A stretch of 64,000 nucleotides of DNA from NCBI RefSeq assembly GCF_003144115.1, contig NW_020312004.1, positions 518,506 to 582,505 of the forward strand, read 5' to 3'. Origin of the DNA: Tilletiopsis washingtonensis. Its lineage: Eukaryota > Basidiomycota > Exobasidiomycetes > Entylomatales. Shown piece by piece: positions 52,547-64,000 of this stretch (position 1 is its first letter; each line of letters begins with the position of its first letter). Under the pieces are notes generated by a model that ran no database searches, was not told the origin of the DNA, and saw only the letters and a program-made list of their open reading frames with translations. The position numbers and the translations under genes are program-made.

Positions 52547-53464
52547 TCAGGGCGAGTAGCTCATGCTGCGGTTCGCGTTGTTCTCGACGGGACTGGCGTT
52601 GCCGCAGTCGGTGCACTTGGCCCACAGCTCCGAGCAGCCTGCATGTGCGCCCGTGAGGTGCTTGACGAAGAGCTGCGGGATGGAGGCGCAGTGCGGGCTG
52701 CACACACACAGGCCGCAGCGTCAGCGCAGGCAGTGGAGAGGCAATAGAGGAGGCGACACTCACCCATGCAGGTTGCGCTCCATGCCGTCCAGATCCATGC
52801 CGCCGTCGTAGCCATTGTACCCATTGCACGGGCCCATGAGGCCCGGGCTGCGCTCCGGCGTCGCCATCGGCTCCGCCGCATACGGCCGCACGTTGGGGTA
52901 GCCCTCCTCTGCGCCCTGCATGCCCGTCTGCGGCGCGCAGTTGTGGCCTGGCTGCGGCAGGCCAAAGTAGCCGCCCAGCGGGCTCGACTCGGGCGTCGGC
53001 GGCAGCATGGCGCGCTGCGCCGCATACATGGCGCTCACGTGCGCCTGCGCGGCCGCGAGATGCGCGGCGTCGTGGAAGAGTGCCGGCGAGGAGAGGTCGA
53101 GCGAGATGCCGGCGCCGGGTGCGAAGCGACGGGGCACGGCGATCTGCAAGGGTGTGGGTGTGAGAATCTGCGCGCAGTGAGACGGCGACGGCGACGGCGA
53201 CGATGACGACGACGCGACGCGTCGTTGCCTTTCTTCGCGCGCGCGCCGCGGCGGCGACACTCGCGGCTCGCGCATACAGCTCGCCCCGCTGCTCACCTTG
53301 CGAGGCGGCGCGCAGCCGTGCATGCCGGCATGCTGCTGCTGCTGGCGGGCCATGTGGTCCTCGGCGTCCATGTCCATGTCCTTGCGCTTGCGCTCGCCCG
53401 ACGGCGCGGGGACGAAGGCGGGGGCGAGCGCCGACGACGAGGGCGCGGCGTTGAAGAAGGACAT
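52547..53464 (-). CDS. Unrecognised small protein with C-terminal cysteine motif
   Basis: Three exons (53464-53297, 53143-52764, 52697-52547) give about 232 aa. I do not recognise a family. The N-terminus (MSFFNAAPSSSALAPAF) is followed by a basic-acidic KRKDMDMD patch and a Gln run. The middle is rich in Ala, Pro, Gly, Tyr and Met, with LPPTPESSPLGGYFGLPQPG, and looks disordered; several Ser/Thr-Pro sites could be kinase targets. The last exon is different: PHCASIPQLFVKHLTGAHAG, then CSELWAKCTDCGNASPVEN, and a tail SMSYSP. The cysteines (PHC, then GCS, KC and DCG) might form a small zinc ribbon. Splices restore plausible frames but no homologue supports them. Intron 1 is 153 nt. No signal peptide or membrane helix is seen, so cytosol or nucleus is likely. 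Confidence 0.6.
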
Positions 53465-54567
53465 GGCGGGGCGCGCGGGAGAGGAGCGAGGCTGGAAGAC
53501 GGACGAGAAGGGATGGGCAAGGAGAGGCAGGTGTGGTGAGGTGGAAGGAGTGACGCGGAGAAGCGAGGTAGAAGTTGGTGGTGAGAGGCCGAGAAGCGGC
53601 AGCGGAGCGCGGGGGAGATGAGCTGGAGGCGCGCTGCCCACGTGAGCGCGAGCCTGCGGGCCGCATGGGCAAGGTCCCCGAACGGCGGTGCGAAGGTCTT
53701 GAGGCGGCGGCACGGCGGCGGCACGGCGAGCCCCTTGCCCCTCACAGGCGATCTGCCTGCGGGGCAGGGGGGGTGCTTGCGATCCAAATTCAAGAATTGA
53801 GCGCGATTTGATTAGCAGCCGGCTTGTACTGTACTCTCCGCGCGCTGCTCCGCCGGAATAGGCAGGCGCCGGGCAGCACACTGCTCTCGTGCCCGGAGGG
53901 CCAGCCTTGCCACATGCGCCGCCACCTCGCGCCCCTTGGCGCCCCCCTGCACCTGCGCCGCTCCCGCTGCACGACGACGCTCGCGGCTGCAGCTGCTTCT
54001 TCCGAGCGCAGCATCAGAGGCCGCGTCGGCCGTCGGGCATGGAGGGAGCTTCATGCGGCGCGGAGGACAAGGCGCAAGCACATCACGTCTCAAGGCCAAG
54101 CGCGAAGCTCGAGAGCCAGCGCCAGCGCAGCCTAGACTCGGACTGCGCTCTGAAGCTCGCTGCGAGCTCGTCGCACGCAGGTGCAGGCCTCGGACGATGT
54201 TCGCCGCTGCAGCACCTCGTGTGCCAGAGCTCGAAGCAACGCGCTCGGTGGCCCGGCAGCTCCTCTCCTGCGTCTGCCCTGCGCGAGCACCGAGCGCGAA
54301 GCGCATGCCACGACGGTGGGTGCGGCAACGCCCCGTTTCGCTTCTCGGCGCCGCACTCGACGTCACCACGGCATGGCTTCGACGGTTCGTATTTCGAGTA
54401 GCAGCGGGGCATGATCAAGACATAGAGAGAAGGGAAGGGGAGGGGGGTTTGCGGGGAGGCGTCTATCGCAGAGCGAGCTTGGGCGTGTGCACAGGGGCGC
54501 TTGCGGCTGCTGGGGCCGCACCGCCGGGGCCGCCGTCTCGGGCCGCCTAGGACCCACGTTTTCTCGC
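53465..54567 (-). other. Gene-free interval between SEC31 3' end and the unrecognised gene
   Basis: 1.1 kb. It should contain the SEC31 3' UTR and the promoter of the downstream minus-strand gene. A purine-rich G/A tract lies at about 53465-53560 and a G-rich run at 53765-53772. Open frames are short and without motifs. Confidence 0.4.
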
Positions 54568-57500
54568 CTAGGCCATGCGCGTGATGCACAGCTTGATGCC
54601 GGGCATCGCCGTCGCCAGCTCGCCCGAGGCAATCGAGGCGAGCTGCAGATGCAGGCCCAGCGCAGCCTGCTGGTTTCGCGCGTCCATCGCTGTAGACACA
54701 TCAGGGCAAGGAAGGGCGGGGGGTCAGCCAAGGATGCCAGCGGCTCATGCACGTGCGCACTGACCCTGGGCGAGATTGAGCAGCAGCGGGATCATGCGCG
54801 CATCCACCGTGCCGCAGTTGAGGTGGTCGAGCAGCACGTTGATGCGCCGCTCGGCGTCCTCCATCATGCGCTTCTGCGCCGGCGGCGCCGCCTGCTTGAT
54901 GCGTGCCAGCGTCGCGCCGAGCACATTGGCAATGGGCCGCTGCGCGTCGGGAATGTGCGAGCGGTCGCCGGCCGCTGGTGGAGTCACTGCATGTCAGTGG
55001 CGCGCAAGTCAAGGGACATCGAGAAGAGCAAGCAACTCACGGTACTTGGTCGCAGGCTTGGCAGGCGTGCTCGAGCGAGCAGGCGCGCCCGCTCCGGCGC
55101 CGGGCGTGTGCGCACGCGGCGGCACTCCGGCAGGCGGCATCATGGTGCCACCGGGGCCCTGCGGGGGACGAGCGCCCGGCGGACCCTGCTGCATGCTGGG
55201 GTGTCCGTGCATGTTGTGCATGCCCGGCGGCGGGCCCTGCTGCTGCTGCTGTTGCGGCGCGCCGTAGGGCCCAGGAGGACTCTGCTGCTGCTGCTGGCCT
55301 TGCGGAGGCATGCCCTGCTGCGGCTGCTGTCCCGGGAAGTTCGACTGCCCAGGTCCGCCCATGCCGGGCATCGGCGGCGGCGGCGCATTGACCTGTCCGG
55401 GCGCCGGAGCGTACGCTCCCGTCGGCGGGCCACGCATGCCCGCGGCGCTGGCGCCACGCGGCGGCGGCGGGCCCTGCGGCGGACCACGCGGCGGCGGCGG
55501 AGCCTGCTGCTGTCCAGGAGGCCGGCCGTAGGGACCCTGACCGGGAGGCGGGCTGAACGCACCGCGGCCAGGACCACCGCCCGGAGTAGCGCCTCGCGGC
55601 GGCGGCGGCAGGCCTGCGCCAGGCTGCGGCGGCTGCCCGTATTGCCCGGGCGCAGGCGCGGGACTGTTGGGGAAGGGACTCATGATGGGCGCCGCCTTCT
55701 GCGCGGCCGCAGAGCCAGTGCGGCGTGTGGCAGCGGCCAGCGCCTCGGGAATGTCGTTCCAGCCGTCGTTGCTGCGCTTAGGCGGCGGCGGCGGCGGTGC
55801 TGCACTCGAAGGCCCACCGGCAGGCGTCATCTGCGGCAGCTGCACGCTGGGAGGCTGCCCGAGCTGGCCAATCGACGGCGGCGCAGGAGCAGAGACCATA
55901 GGCTGCGCGGGCGCATAGGCATTTGTCGGAGCGTATGCGCCATAGCTCTGCTGCGGCTGCTGCGGCTGCGCCTGTTGCTGCTGCTGCTGAGCTTGAGGCT
56001 GGAGCGGCGGCGCAGGCGTGTAGTACGGGTTCTGCGCCACGTACGGGTCCACAGCGGCGACGGGCGCAGCGGCGGCAGGGTACGCGGCGTAGGGAGACGC
56101 CGAGTACGCGTTGGCAGCTGGCGCAGCGTAGGCGTTCGGCGCGGGGGCGTAGCTCGTCGACGAGCCTGCGCCGTTGCTGAGCGCCGCAGCGGCGGACGTG
56201 GAAGCAGCAGCAGCGGCAGCAGCGCCACGGCCATTGTTGCGTGCGGCGTCGGCGAGCACCAGACGCTCGCGCGCCAGGCCAGTGGCCGAGCTGCGCGACG
56301 GCTCGGCAGAGCGCGGTGCGTAGTCCGAGGGCGTCTGGCTGGCGTACTTGAGGGCAGGGCCGACCAGGCCCTGCTCAGAGAGCAGCGTGACGTACTCGTG
56401 GATGCGGTCGTACAGGCTGGCGAGCTTGTACGTGCGCGCGCCGCTGGCGGCGGCCTCTGCATCCTGCGTCGGCGCGGCAAGGTCGACGTCGACGTACTTG
56501 ACGGCCGCCTGGAAGACGGTAATCTTCTCCATGAACGTCTGCAGAGCCTCCGCATGCGCAGAGTAGAGGCTGCCATCGGCTGCGGCCGACGAGGCATCGC
56601 CGGTCTGCAGCGCCGACTCCTCCTCGCGCATCTCGTCGATCCACATGCCCGCCACCTTCTCGAGCTTGCCGGCCGCCAGGTAGCAGAGCACGGCGTTCTT
56701 GCGCAGCTCGCGCTGTGCCTCGCCACGGCTGCTCTTGGTGTACTGGTACTCGAGGCGCTGGCCGAGCTGCTCGGCCAGGCCGGCGAACTCCTCGGCCTTG
56801 GCGAATGTGCAGAGCACGACGAAGATCTCCTGCCACTCGGTCAGGTCGGCGTTCTGCACCACGTCGGTGAGGTCGTCGCTGACGATGCTCTGGAAGAGAC
56901 GCAGGTACGGCAGGCTCGTCGTGCGGCGCTCAAAGTAGGCCTTCTGCGTGCGTGCCAGCAGCTCAGGTCCGCCGCGCACGGCCAGCAGCAGCGCATCGGC
57001 GAAGCGGTCCGTCGAGAGACAGAGACTGACGGCGCTCTCAAAGTCGCCCAGCACGATGGCACGCGTGATCAGACGCTCCGCCTCGCCCTCCTCGCTGGGG
57101 TAGATGCGGAACGTGCTGCGGCTCTGCGGCTCGCTCGCCACGCTAGAGGGGCCAGGCGAGCCAGCCGTGGCGGCAACGCTGCTGCCGGGCAGGGCGCTGC
57201 CGCGCTGCAGGTGGTCGGGGATGGCAGAGGCCGGTCCCTCGGCGCCGAGAGAGCTGAAGAAGTCGGCGTCGGCCGCAGCGCTCTGCGGCAGCGCCGTGTT
57301 GGCTGCGTCGTCGCTGAAGAGGCTCTGCTCCGTCGCCTCGCTGTCCTCGGTGGAGAGCTTCGAGACGCCAGTGCTGAGGTCGTCGCCGTCCGTCGCCTCG
57401 GTGCTCTCGCTCACGGCAGCCTCGCTCGTCGGCGGCACGGTCGGCTCGGCAGGCGCCTCGGCTGCCGTCTCCTGCACGGCGATGGCGGGCAGATCGCCCT

Positions 57501-59222
57501 TGCCAGCCGTGGTGCTGGTGCGCTTGAAAACGTTGATCGCGGTCGCGACCTTCTCGGCCACGTCCTCCTTGCTGAAGCCCAGCAGTGCCACGAGCTCGTC
57601 GCGCGAGCCGGTAGTGAAGAGCGTCTGCAGGGCCTTCCAGTTGGCCACGTCGTCGGCGCGCGTCGAGCTGTCGCGGCTGCGCTCGTCGCAAAAGGCCGCC
57701 AGGCCGTCGGCCTCGAGCGCCTCCTGCAGCCGCGTGGCGCGCGAGACGATGCTCGGCTCAGTGATGACGTCGCGCAGGTGCACGACGGAGGACTGCGCGC
57801 CGCCAGCGGCAGACGGCAGGTTGGCCACGCTGACGAGCTGGCCGCCAAAGCCAAACGCAGCCGACACGGGACGGCGCAGCCACTTGGGCGCCTGGCGCAG
57901 CGAGACGCCCTGGCTGGACGGCAGCTCCGTGGCGGAGGGCAGGTTGAAGATGTCGGAGCCGTCGGCGGGCGGCGCGGCAGCCGGCACGTCGGCGGCCGCC
58001 TCGGCGTTGGTCGTCTGCAGGCTGTGGATGCCGATGCGGCCGTCGAACGACGACGTGGCGAGCATGGCGGGGTTGCGCGGGCACCACTGCACGTCGAAGG
58101 ACCAGTTGCTGCTGCTCGGCACCTCGCCCACCACCTCGCCCAGCTGCGGGTTCCAGCACAGCGTGCGGTTGTCCTTGCCGCAGGAGAGCAGCAGGTCGGC
58201 GTCCTGCTTGCACCACGACATGGCCAGCACGCCCTTGTCGTGGCCCGTGAGGATCTTCTCGGGCGCACGCGCGTTGCGCAGGTCCCAGAGCATGATGATG
58301 GGGCTGGCGTCGTCGTCGGACGCCGTGACGAGACGCGTGGGCTGTGCAGCGAGGAGGTCAGCGAGGCGGCTCTGCGCACAGTGGCAGCACACGCACCGTG
58401 TCCGGGTGCCAGCACACCGCACCCACGCCCCTTCGGCCGGCGCCGTTGCCGTTCATGCCGGCCGGGCCGCTCGTCGCTGCGCCGCCGCCGTAGGAGAGCG
58501 CCGTGACCTCGCGCTTGTTCTTGAGGTCCCACACGACCGTGTAGCCGCTGGCGCTCGACGTCGCGAGAATGTGCGCAACCTGCGAGTTCCATGCGGCAGC
58601 CGTGATCTCATCGAGCTTCTGCGAGCGCGCGCCGGGCGAGTAGGGCTTGGTCGGGTTCGTCAGGTCCCAAATGTAGACCTGCAAGGAGAGCGTCAGCAGG
58701 CGCGTTGCGGGCCATCATGGGCTTGCGACGCACCTCGCCCGACACGCCTCCAGAGGCGAGCAGGTTCGGCTGGATGGGGTTGAAGTGCAGGCCCTTGATG
58801 GGGCCGGTGTGGGTTGTGTTGCGCATGATCTGCGAGCTGTGCGGGAGGTGTTCAGCGCCGGATGCGCGAAGCACGGTCAGCGCGGCCACTCACTCGGCGC
58901 TGCCGTCGAGCACGGCCTGCGCGTCCCAGATGGCCAGCTCGCCGTTGTCGAGGCCGGCGGCCAGGAGGCCCATGGGCGTCTTTGCGCCGACGTTGCCCCA
59001 TGCCAGACGGTTGAAGCGCGCGCTGGCGACGGCCGAGCCGCGCGGCTTCTGCTCGGCGGGTGCGGCGCCGTAGCTGGGCGCCCAGAGCTCGAGGAGCGAG
59101 TCGTTGGAGAAGGACTCGTCGAGCGCGCCGGCGACGGTGCCCGTGGCCAGCAGCGGCTCGTCGCTGGCGAGGTTGGCGGGCGACCAGGAGAAGGCGGCGG
59201 TGCGCGGCAGCGAGGCCTTCAT
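54568..59222 (-). CDS. SEC31: SEC31, outer COPII coat subunit
   Basis: Sec31 forms the outer cage of ER-to-Golgi COPII vesicles with Sec13. Six exons (59222-58894, 58836-58734, 58678-58397, 58341-55041, 54986-54765, 54689-54568) give about 1452 aa. The N-terminal WD40 propeller shows LPRTAAFSWSPANLASDEPL, LAAGLDNGELAIWDA, HTGPIKGLHFNPIQPNLLAS, VYIWDLTNPTKPYSPG, CWHPDTPTRLVTASDDD and MSWCKQDADLLLSCGKDNRT with NWSFDVQWCPRNP. An alpha-solenoid with FAKAEEFAGLAEQLGQRLEY and [16 protein letters not shown] follows. A long Pro/Gln/Gly-rich linker (about residues 980-1320) probably binds Sec23 and stimulates Sar1 GTPase. The C-terminal helical (SRA1-like) domain reads KRMMEDAERRINVLLDHLNC. The donor of the last intron is GTCAGT. 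The divergent partner is YTA7. Confidence 0.94.
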
Positions 59223-60171
59223 GCTGGCAGGCAGAGGGCACAGCCCGGCGGAGGAGGCGTCGGTGGGGGGCGCGCGGCGGTCGTGGCGGATGGCAGACGG
59301 GCGTGCAGGCAGAGCAGGGGACGCGCGTGGGCCGGTGAGCACGCGCGGCGGCTGAGCAGGAGCCGGCGCGGCGAGTGTGGGTGGGGAGCAGAGAGGAGCC
59401 GGAGCTGCGGGCGTCACGGTCGTCACGGATGGAGGAGGAGCGAAGGATGGTGGGGCGAGGCGAGTCGAGGCAAGGCGAGGCGAGGCGACACGAAGCTCGC
59501 TGAGCTGCATCCACCTCGCGCCTCACACGTCGCCCCGGCGGGAACGTCGCTTGACTGGCGCCGTGCCCGGCAGGCGGCGCACGGGCGTTGGCGCGACGTG
59601 GCAGAGCGCAGGAGGTCGAGGCGGCGGCCGCGCCGGCGTTGGCGTTGGCGCCGAGTGACACGTGACCGCGGGAGCGTGTCGCGGTGCCTGGCGGCGCGTC
59701 ATCCTTGCCGCCGCGCGCCTGCCCAGCATCCAGACTGCGTGCGTGCACCCTCGCCGGCCCCTGCTCCCACCCCCCGCACCCGCATCGCAGTCGAGTCGAG
59801 TCGAGTCGAGTCGAGCTGCCTCGGCTCGCCCGGCCGCTGTCGCAGCGTCCTACTCCCACACCCAGCTCCCGCCGCAGCCTCACGCACCCCTGCTCCCCGA
59901 CGCCACCTGTCCCCCGCACGTCCATCGCATCTCACCGCACGACCGCCGCTGCTGCCGCCGCGCTTAATTGCGCTTCTAGCCGCCGGCGCCGCCTTCTCGC
60001 AGCTCGCACTCCGCACCCGCGCACGCTCCCACCGCCGCCCCTCTTCCTCCTCTGCCGCCGCCGCCGCCGCCGTCGCAATCTCGCAGACGTACATGGCCCA
60101 GCCAGTATTGCCTCGTCCCTGAGAGCTCTCCCCTCTCTCGTCGCGGCCGCGCCTCCTCGCCGGAGCCTTTC
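59223..60171. promoter_or_regulatory. Bidirectional promoter SEC31 / YTA7 with TCGAG pentamer repeat
   Basis: 949 bp between divergent starts. It holds five tandem TCGAG units (59791-59815) and, on the SEC31 side, a degenerate GGCGAGGCGA/GGCAAGGCGA run at about 59455-59485. C+T-rich leaders lie on the YTA7 side (about 60030-60150). No coding region is recognised. Which elements matter is not known. Confidence 0.5.
59791..59815 (+). repeat. (TCGAG)5 microsatellite
   Basis: Five perfect direct copies of the pentamer TCGAG in the shared SEC31/YTA7 promoter. Because adjacent units contain overlapping CTCGA/TCGAG inverted halves, single strands could fold weakly. Copy number may vary between strains. 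Confidence 0.8.
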
Positions 60172-63100
60172 ATGTCGCAGGGCCGCCCCTCGTTTCCGCA
60201 CCCTCACAGCAACTCCAGCAGCAACAGCGCCGGCGCATACGACGCCTATCCCGACTTCTCTGCGCCCGCCGCCTTCGCCCCCGCGCCGCTCGGCGCCTAC
60301 CAGCCGCCGCCGCCGCCGCAGCTGTCGGCGTCGTCGACGTCCTCGCCGCACCCGCAGTACTTCGAGCAGCAGAGCTACGGCACCTTCGCCCCGCACGCGC
60401 AGCCGCAGCAGCCAGCGGCGCAGCACAGCGGCTACCGCCAGTACGAGGCGAGCGCGCAGCCACAGCACCAGCCGCAGTATCAGTCGCCGCCGGCGCAGCA
60501 GCACCAGCAGCGCTACGGCGAGGCGCCGTCACAGTTCTCGCAGCAGCACGGCCAGCACTCGCTGCCCTCGCACCTGCAGCCGTCGCAGCGCGTCCACGAC
60601 GCATACCAGCAGCAGGGCTTCGCTCCGCAGGCCTACCAGGCGCAGCAGCAGGCGCAGCCAGCCCAGCAGGCGCAGCATCAGCAGAGCTACTACGCTCAGC
60701 AGAACCAGCAGCAGCTGCCATTCACGTTCAACGAGGCCGCATACAGCCAGCCTCCCCAGCACTTCGAGCCGCAGCACCAGCCGCAGCACCAGCTGCAGGG
60801 CAATTTCGCTTCTGCAGGCCATCTCGGCTTCTCGCCGTCGGGCTCAGGCGTTAACAGCGGCGCATACAGCCCGTCCGTCTCGCATCACTCGGCCATCAGC
60901 GTCCCGCAGCAGAAACAGCAGCAGGCGCCGCTCGAGGAACGCTCTGCCTTTCTGCCGCCGGCGTTCAGCGACTCGGACGACGACGAGAAAGCCGCTCCTC
61001 CGCCGCAGCCTGCCGCATCCGCTGCAGAGTCCATCTCTCCGACCAAGGGCCGGCGAATCAAGGTCAAGCAGATCCGCAAGCCTGCGCCGCACGAGCAGGC
61101 CGACGCCGCCGCCGCCGCCATGGTCAATCTGCGCCGCTCCTCGCGCGGCTCGGGCTCGGGCGCCTCGGGCAACGCGCTGAATGACACGAGCATGGTCTCG
61201 GAGCTGGATGCTGGGCGAAGCCGCCGCTCCACGCGTGGCGGCGCAAGCGCTCAGTCGGCCGCGAGTCCCGCCGAGGCGCCGCCGTCTGAGGGTCGCTCCT
61301 TGCGTCGCGGCAGAAACTCGCGAGCAGCGCCGGCAAGTAGTCCTGTGAGTAGCGCGAGCCGCGTCTGCTCCCGGCCATCACCCCTCATATCTTCTGCGCA
61401 GGATCCGTTGGCGGGCGACACGCCGCATGAAGACGACGACAAGGATGCTGAGGGAGAGGACGATGATGAAGAAGACGACGACATCAAGCCGGCGCGTCGG
61501 ACGCGCAGTGGCCGGCCAGTCAAGAGCTACGCCGAGCAGCGCTATAGCGACGAGGCAGAGGACGAGCCGGAGTCTGAGGACGAGGTCCGCCCTCGCGGCA
61601 CACGGACGAGCAAGACGCTGGGAGGGGTAAGTAGCTTCGGGCATCGCGCTGCGCGACCAAGCTGACCCAGACTGCGCAGTTTGTCGCCGACGATGATGAG
61701 GATGAGGATCCCGATGCGGAGTTCGGGCGCAAGAAGTTCAAGCGCGCGGCCGACAGCAGTGCCAACAGGCTGGCTGCGCTCGCTGCAAAGAAGCGAGCTG
61801 CGGACAATGCACGCCGCCGCACGCGGCAGCGCAGCGAGTCGGACATTGCGCATGACGACGATGCCGAGACGACGGAGGACGGCGAGGGCGAGGGCACGAG
61901 CAGCCAGCCGACGTACACGCTGCGCCAGCGCAAGCAGGTCAACTACAGCATGGCTCCGCCGCCGGCGTCGCCGCCGCGAGACGGCTTCGGTCGCCCGCTG
62001 AAGTCGCGCAGAGGCGCGGGCAAGAACGGCAGCGACTACGAGATTGATGGGCTCGGCGATGCCATCGCAGGCGTCGCAGGTCCTTCGCTGGCCGGCCTGC
62101 GCGGCGGCGGCCGGAAGGGCAAGACGGGATGGGACGCCCTGCCGGCCACGATGACGGGCAAGGACTATGCGCGTGCCTTTGGCGACGAGCCCGACAGCTC
62201 CGACGAGGACATTCCGGCGGCGCGCAAGGCGGGCAACGCAGGCATGCTCGGCAGTGGCGGCGCCGCGGGCGGTCTGCTGCCGCCCGGTGCGGCCGGCGGT
62301 GCCGCGCTCGGCGCAGATCTCGGCGCGAACCGCGATGCCGTGGGCCGCATGAAGAAGGACTCGGACCTCGCTGATGCCGACCCGCTCGGCGTCAACATGC
62401 AGGTCGACTTCAGCAGTGTGGGCGGCCTCGACGGCCACGTGCAGCAGCTCAAGGAGATGGTCTCGCTGCCGCTTCTCTATCCCGAGGTCTTCCAGCGCTT
62501 CAAGGTCACGCCGCCCCGCGGCGTTCTCTTCCACGGACCGCCCGGCACGGGCAAGACGCTCGTGGCGCGCGCCCTGGCGGCCAGCTGCAGCAGCTCCGGC
62601 CAGCCCATCTCGTTCTTCATGCGCAAGGGCGCCGACTGTCTCTCAAAGTGGGTCGGTGAGGCCGAGCGGCAGCTGCGCCTGCTGTTCGAGGAGGCGCGCG
62701 CTGCCCAGCCGAGCATCATCTTCTTCGACGAGATCGACGGCCTGGCGCCAGTGCGCAGCAGCAAGCAGGACCAGATCCACGCCTCCATCGTCTCGACGCT
62801 ACTGGCGCTTATGGACGGCATGGACGGCCGTGGACAGGTCGTCGTCATTGGCGCCACAAACCGGCCCGACTCGGTCGACCCGGCGCTGCGCCGTCCCGGC
62901 CGCTTTGATCGCGAGTTCTACTTTGGCCTGCCAAACCGCGAGGCGCGACGTGCCATCATCGACATCCAGACGCGCGAGTGGGAGCCGCCGCTCGACGGCG
63001 CCTTCAAGGATCGCCTGGCGGAAGTCACCAAGGGCTACGGCGGCGCCGACCTGAGGGTGAGCAGCCTTGAAGCTGGGAGAAGAGCCCTTGTCTTACGCAC

Positions 63101-64000
63101 TTTTCACTAGGCACTGTGCACTGAGGCGGCACTCAATGCTGTGCAGCGCAGATATCCGCAGATCTACCAGACGACAGAGCGCCTGCTGCTGCATCCCGAG
63201 ACGATCCAGGTCGACGCCAAGGACTTTATGATGAGCGTCAACAGTGCGTGTGCTGTCGGCGTCACTGGCCCCGCTTGCGCTAATATCCGTCGCAGAAATC
63301 GTGCCGTCGTCTGCTCGTTCTGCTTCCTCGGCTGCCGCGCCGCTGCCCGAGCACCTCAAGCCGCTGCTCAGCCCGTCCGTGGAGGCGGCCATCGCGGCGC
63401 TGCAGAAGGTACTGCCGCCTGCGGCCAAGCGCAATCCGCTGGAGGAGGCATTGTACGAGGACGACGTGCCCGTGCCGCAGAGCGGCGCCGCCGCCTCTGC
63501 GGCTGTGGCCGACGGCGGCTTCGGGCGCGAGATGATGCTGCAGTCGTTTGAGGCGCTGCGCGTCTTCCGTCCGCGCCTGCTGATCCACGGACGCGCGGGC
63601 ATGGGACAGAGCATGGCCGGTGCCGCGCTGCTGCACCATCTCGAGGGCTACCACGTGCAGACGCTCGACATCGGCACGCTGATGGGCGACAGTGCGCGCA
63701 CGCCCGAGGCAACCATCGTGCAGCTCTTCGTCGAGGCCAAGCGGCACAAGCCGAGCGTGCTGTACATCCCCAGCCTCGTGCACTGGGCCAACTCGGTCTC
63801 TGACGGAGTGCGCTCGACGACAAAGGCGCTGCTCGACGGCCTCAATCCCGCCGATCCGGTGCTCTTGCTCGCCATCGCAGAGGCGCCGATGAGCGAACTG
63901 CCGCGCGACGTGCGCTCGTGGTTCGGCCTGCTCAAGGACAACAAGGTCGAGATTCGCAACTCGGACTTTGTGAGTGCATCGGTGTGCTGCCTGACAGTCG
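60172..64000 (+). CDS. YTA7: YTA7/ATAD2-like AAA-ATPase chromatin factor, 5' part
   Basis: Yta7 (human ATAD2, fission yeast Abo1) is a nuclear AAA-ATPase with a bromodomain that handles histone H3-H4. Exons 60172-61344, 61402-61626, 61680-63056, 63111-63243 and 63296-63969 are inside the window (1194 aa so far); the last donor GTGAGT is at 63970 and the rest, including the bromodomain, is outside. The N-terminus is Gln/Pro/Ala-rich with many short Gln runs, then acidic (EDDDEEDDD) with RRTRSGRPVKSYAEQ. The first AAA module has FSSVGGLDGHVQQLKEMVSL, Walker A GPPGTGKT, Walker B SIIFFDEIDGL, VIGATNRPDSVDPALRR and RFDREFYFGLP. The second, diverged module reads RLLIHGRAGMGQSMAGAAL and lacks the canonical GKT, as in the family. 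Intron 1 (57 nt) is stop-free and frame-neutral. Confidence 0.93.

Noticed and set aside
54487-58506. A 1339-codon open frame on the plus strand opposite SEC31
   Set aside because: The product is Arg/Gly/Leu-rich without domains, and the other strand encodes a clear SEC31. Long antisense frames arise when codons end in G or C and stops are rare.
1-64000. Transposons, LTR or virus-like elements, CRISPR arrays, rRNA genes
   Set aside because: No reverse transcriptase, integrase, transposase or capsid motifs, no long terminal or inverted repeats, no spaced repeat array and no rRNA-like sequence were noticed.

Overview
The window is eukaryotic nuclear DNA from a GC-rich fungus, about two-thirds G+C by eye. 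Genes are broken by many short introns, mostly 43-80 nt, with GTGAGT or GTGCGT donors, a CTGAC-like branch site and a CAG acceptor. This architecture, the ORM, YHM2, SEC31 and YTA7 gene types, and C+T-rich leaders suggest a basidiomycete, perhaps a yeast-like member of Ustilaginomycotina or Pucciniomycotina. The sequence alone does not fix the species. No transposon, virus-like element or CRISPR array was seen.

Layout, left to right: 3' end of an AIF-like FAD oxidoreductase (+); COX18 insertase (-); TSR1 40S biogenesis factor (+); small Cys-rich membrane protein (-); Asi-type membrane RING protein (+); TMEM135-like membrane protein (+); tRNA-Thr with an intron (-); YHM2 mitochondrial carrier (+); ORM sphingolipid regulator (+); secreted GH35 beta-galactosidase (+); Zn2Cys6 transcription factor (+); MOZART1 (-); SANT/Myb-like nuclear protein (+); dsRNA-binding DExH helicase (-); NDUFS6 of complex I (+); a compact locus with BCKDHB, uL10m and an aldo-keto reductase (-); cysteine synthase-rhodanese fusion (-); DHA2 drug:H+ antiporter (+); DCAF7-like WD40 protein (+); OST1/ribophorin I (-); an unrecognised Cys-containing protein (-); SEC31 of COPII (-); YTA7/ATAD2 AAA-ATPase, cut by the window end (+).

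Many products are mitochondrial (COX18, YHM2, NDUFS6, BCKDHB, uL10m) or act in the secretory pathway (OST1, SEC31, ORM). I see no metabolic cluster except a possible regulator-target pair, the GH35 gene followed by a Zn2Cys6 factor.

The most unusual place is 35627-39657. The first coding exon of the branched-chain 2-oxoacid dehydrogenase E1-beta gene ends in a standard donor. The 846-nt intron behind it opens, in the same frame, directly into a complete mitochondrial ribosomal protein uL10m. Splicing would give BCKDHB; not splicing would give uL10m. The aldo-keto reductase upstream runs into this exon in the same frame with no stop codon. Gene models below were built by hand from reading frames, splice signals and recalled family motifs; no database search was possible.
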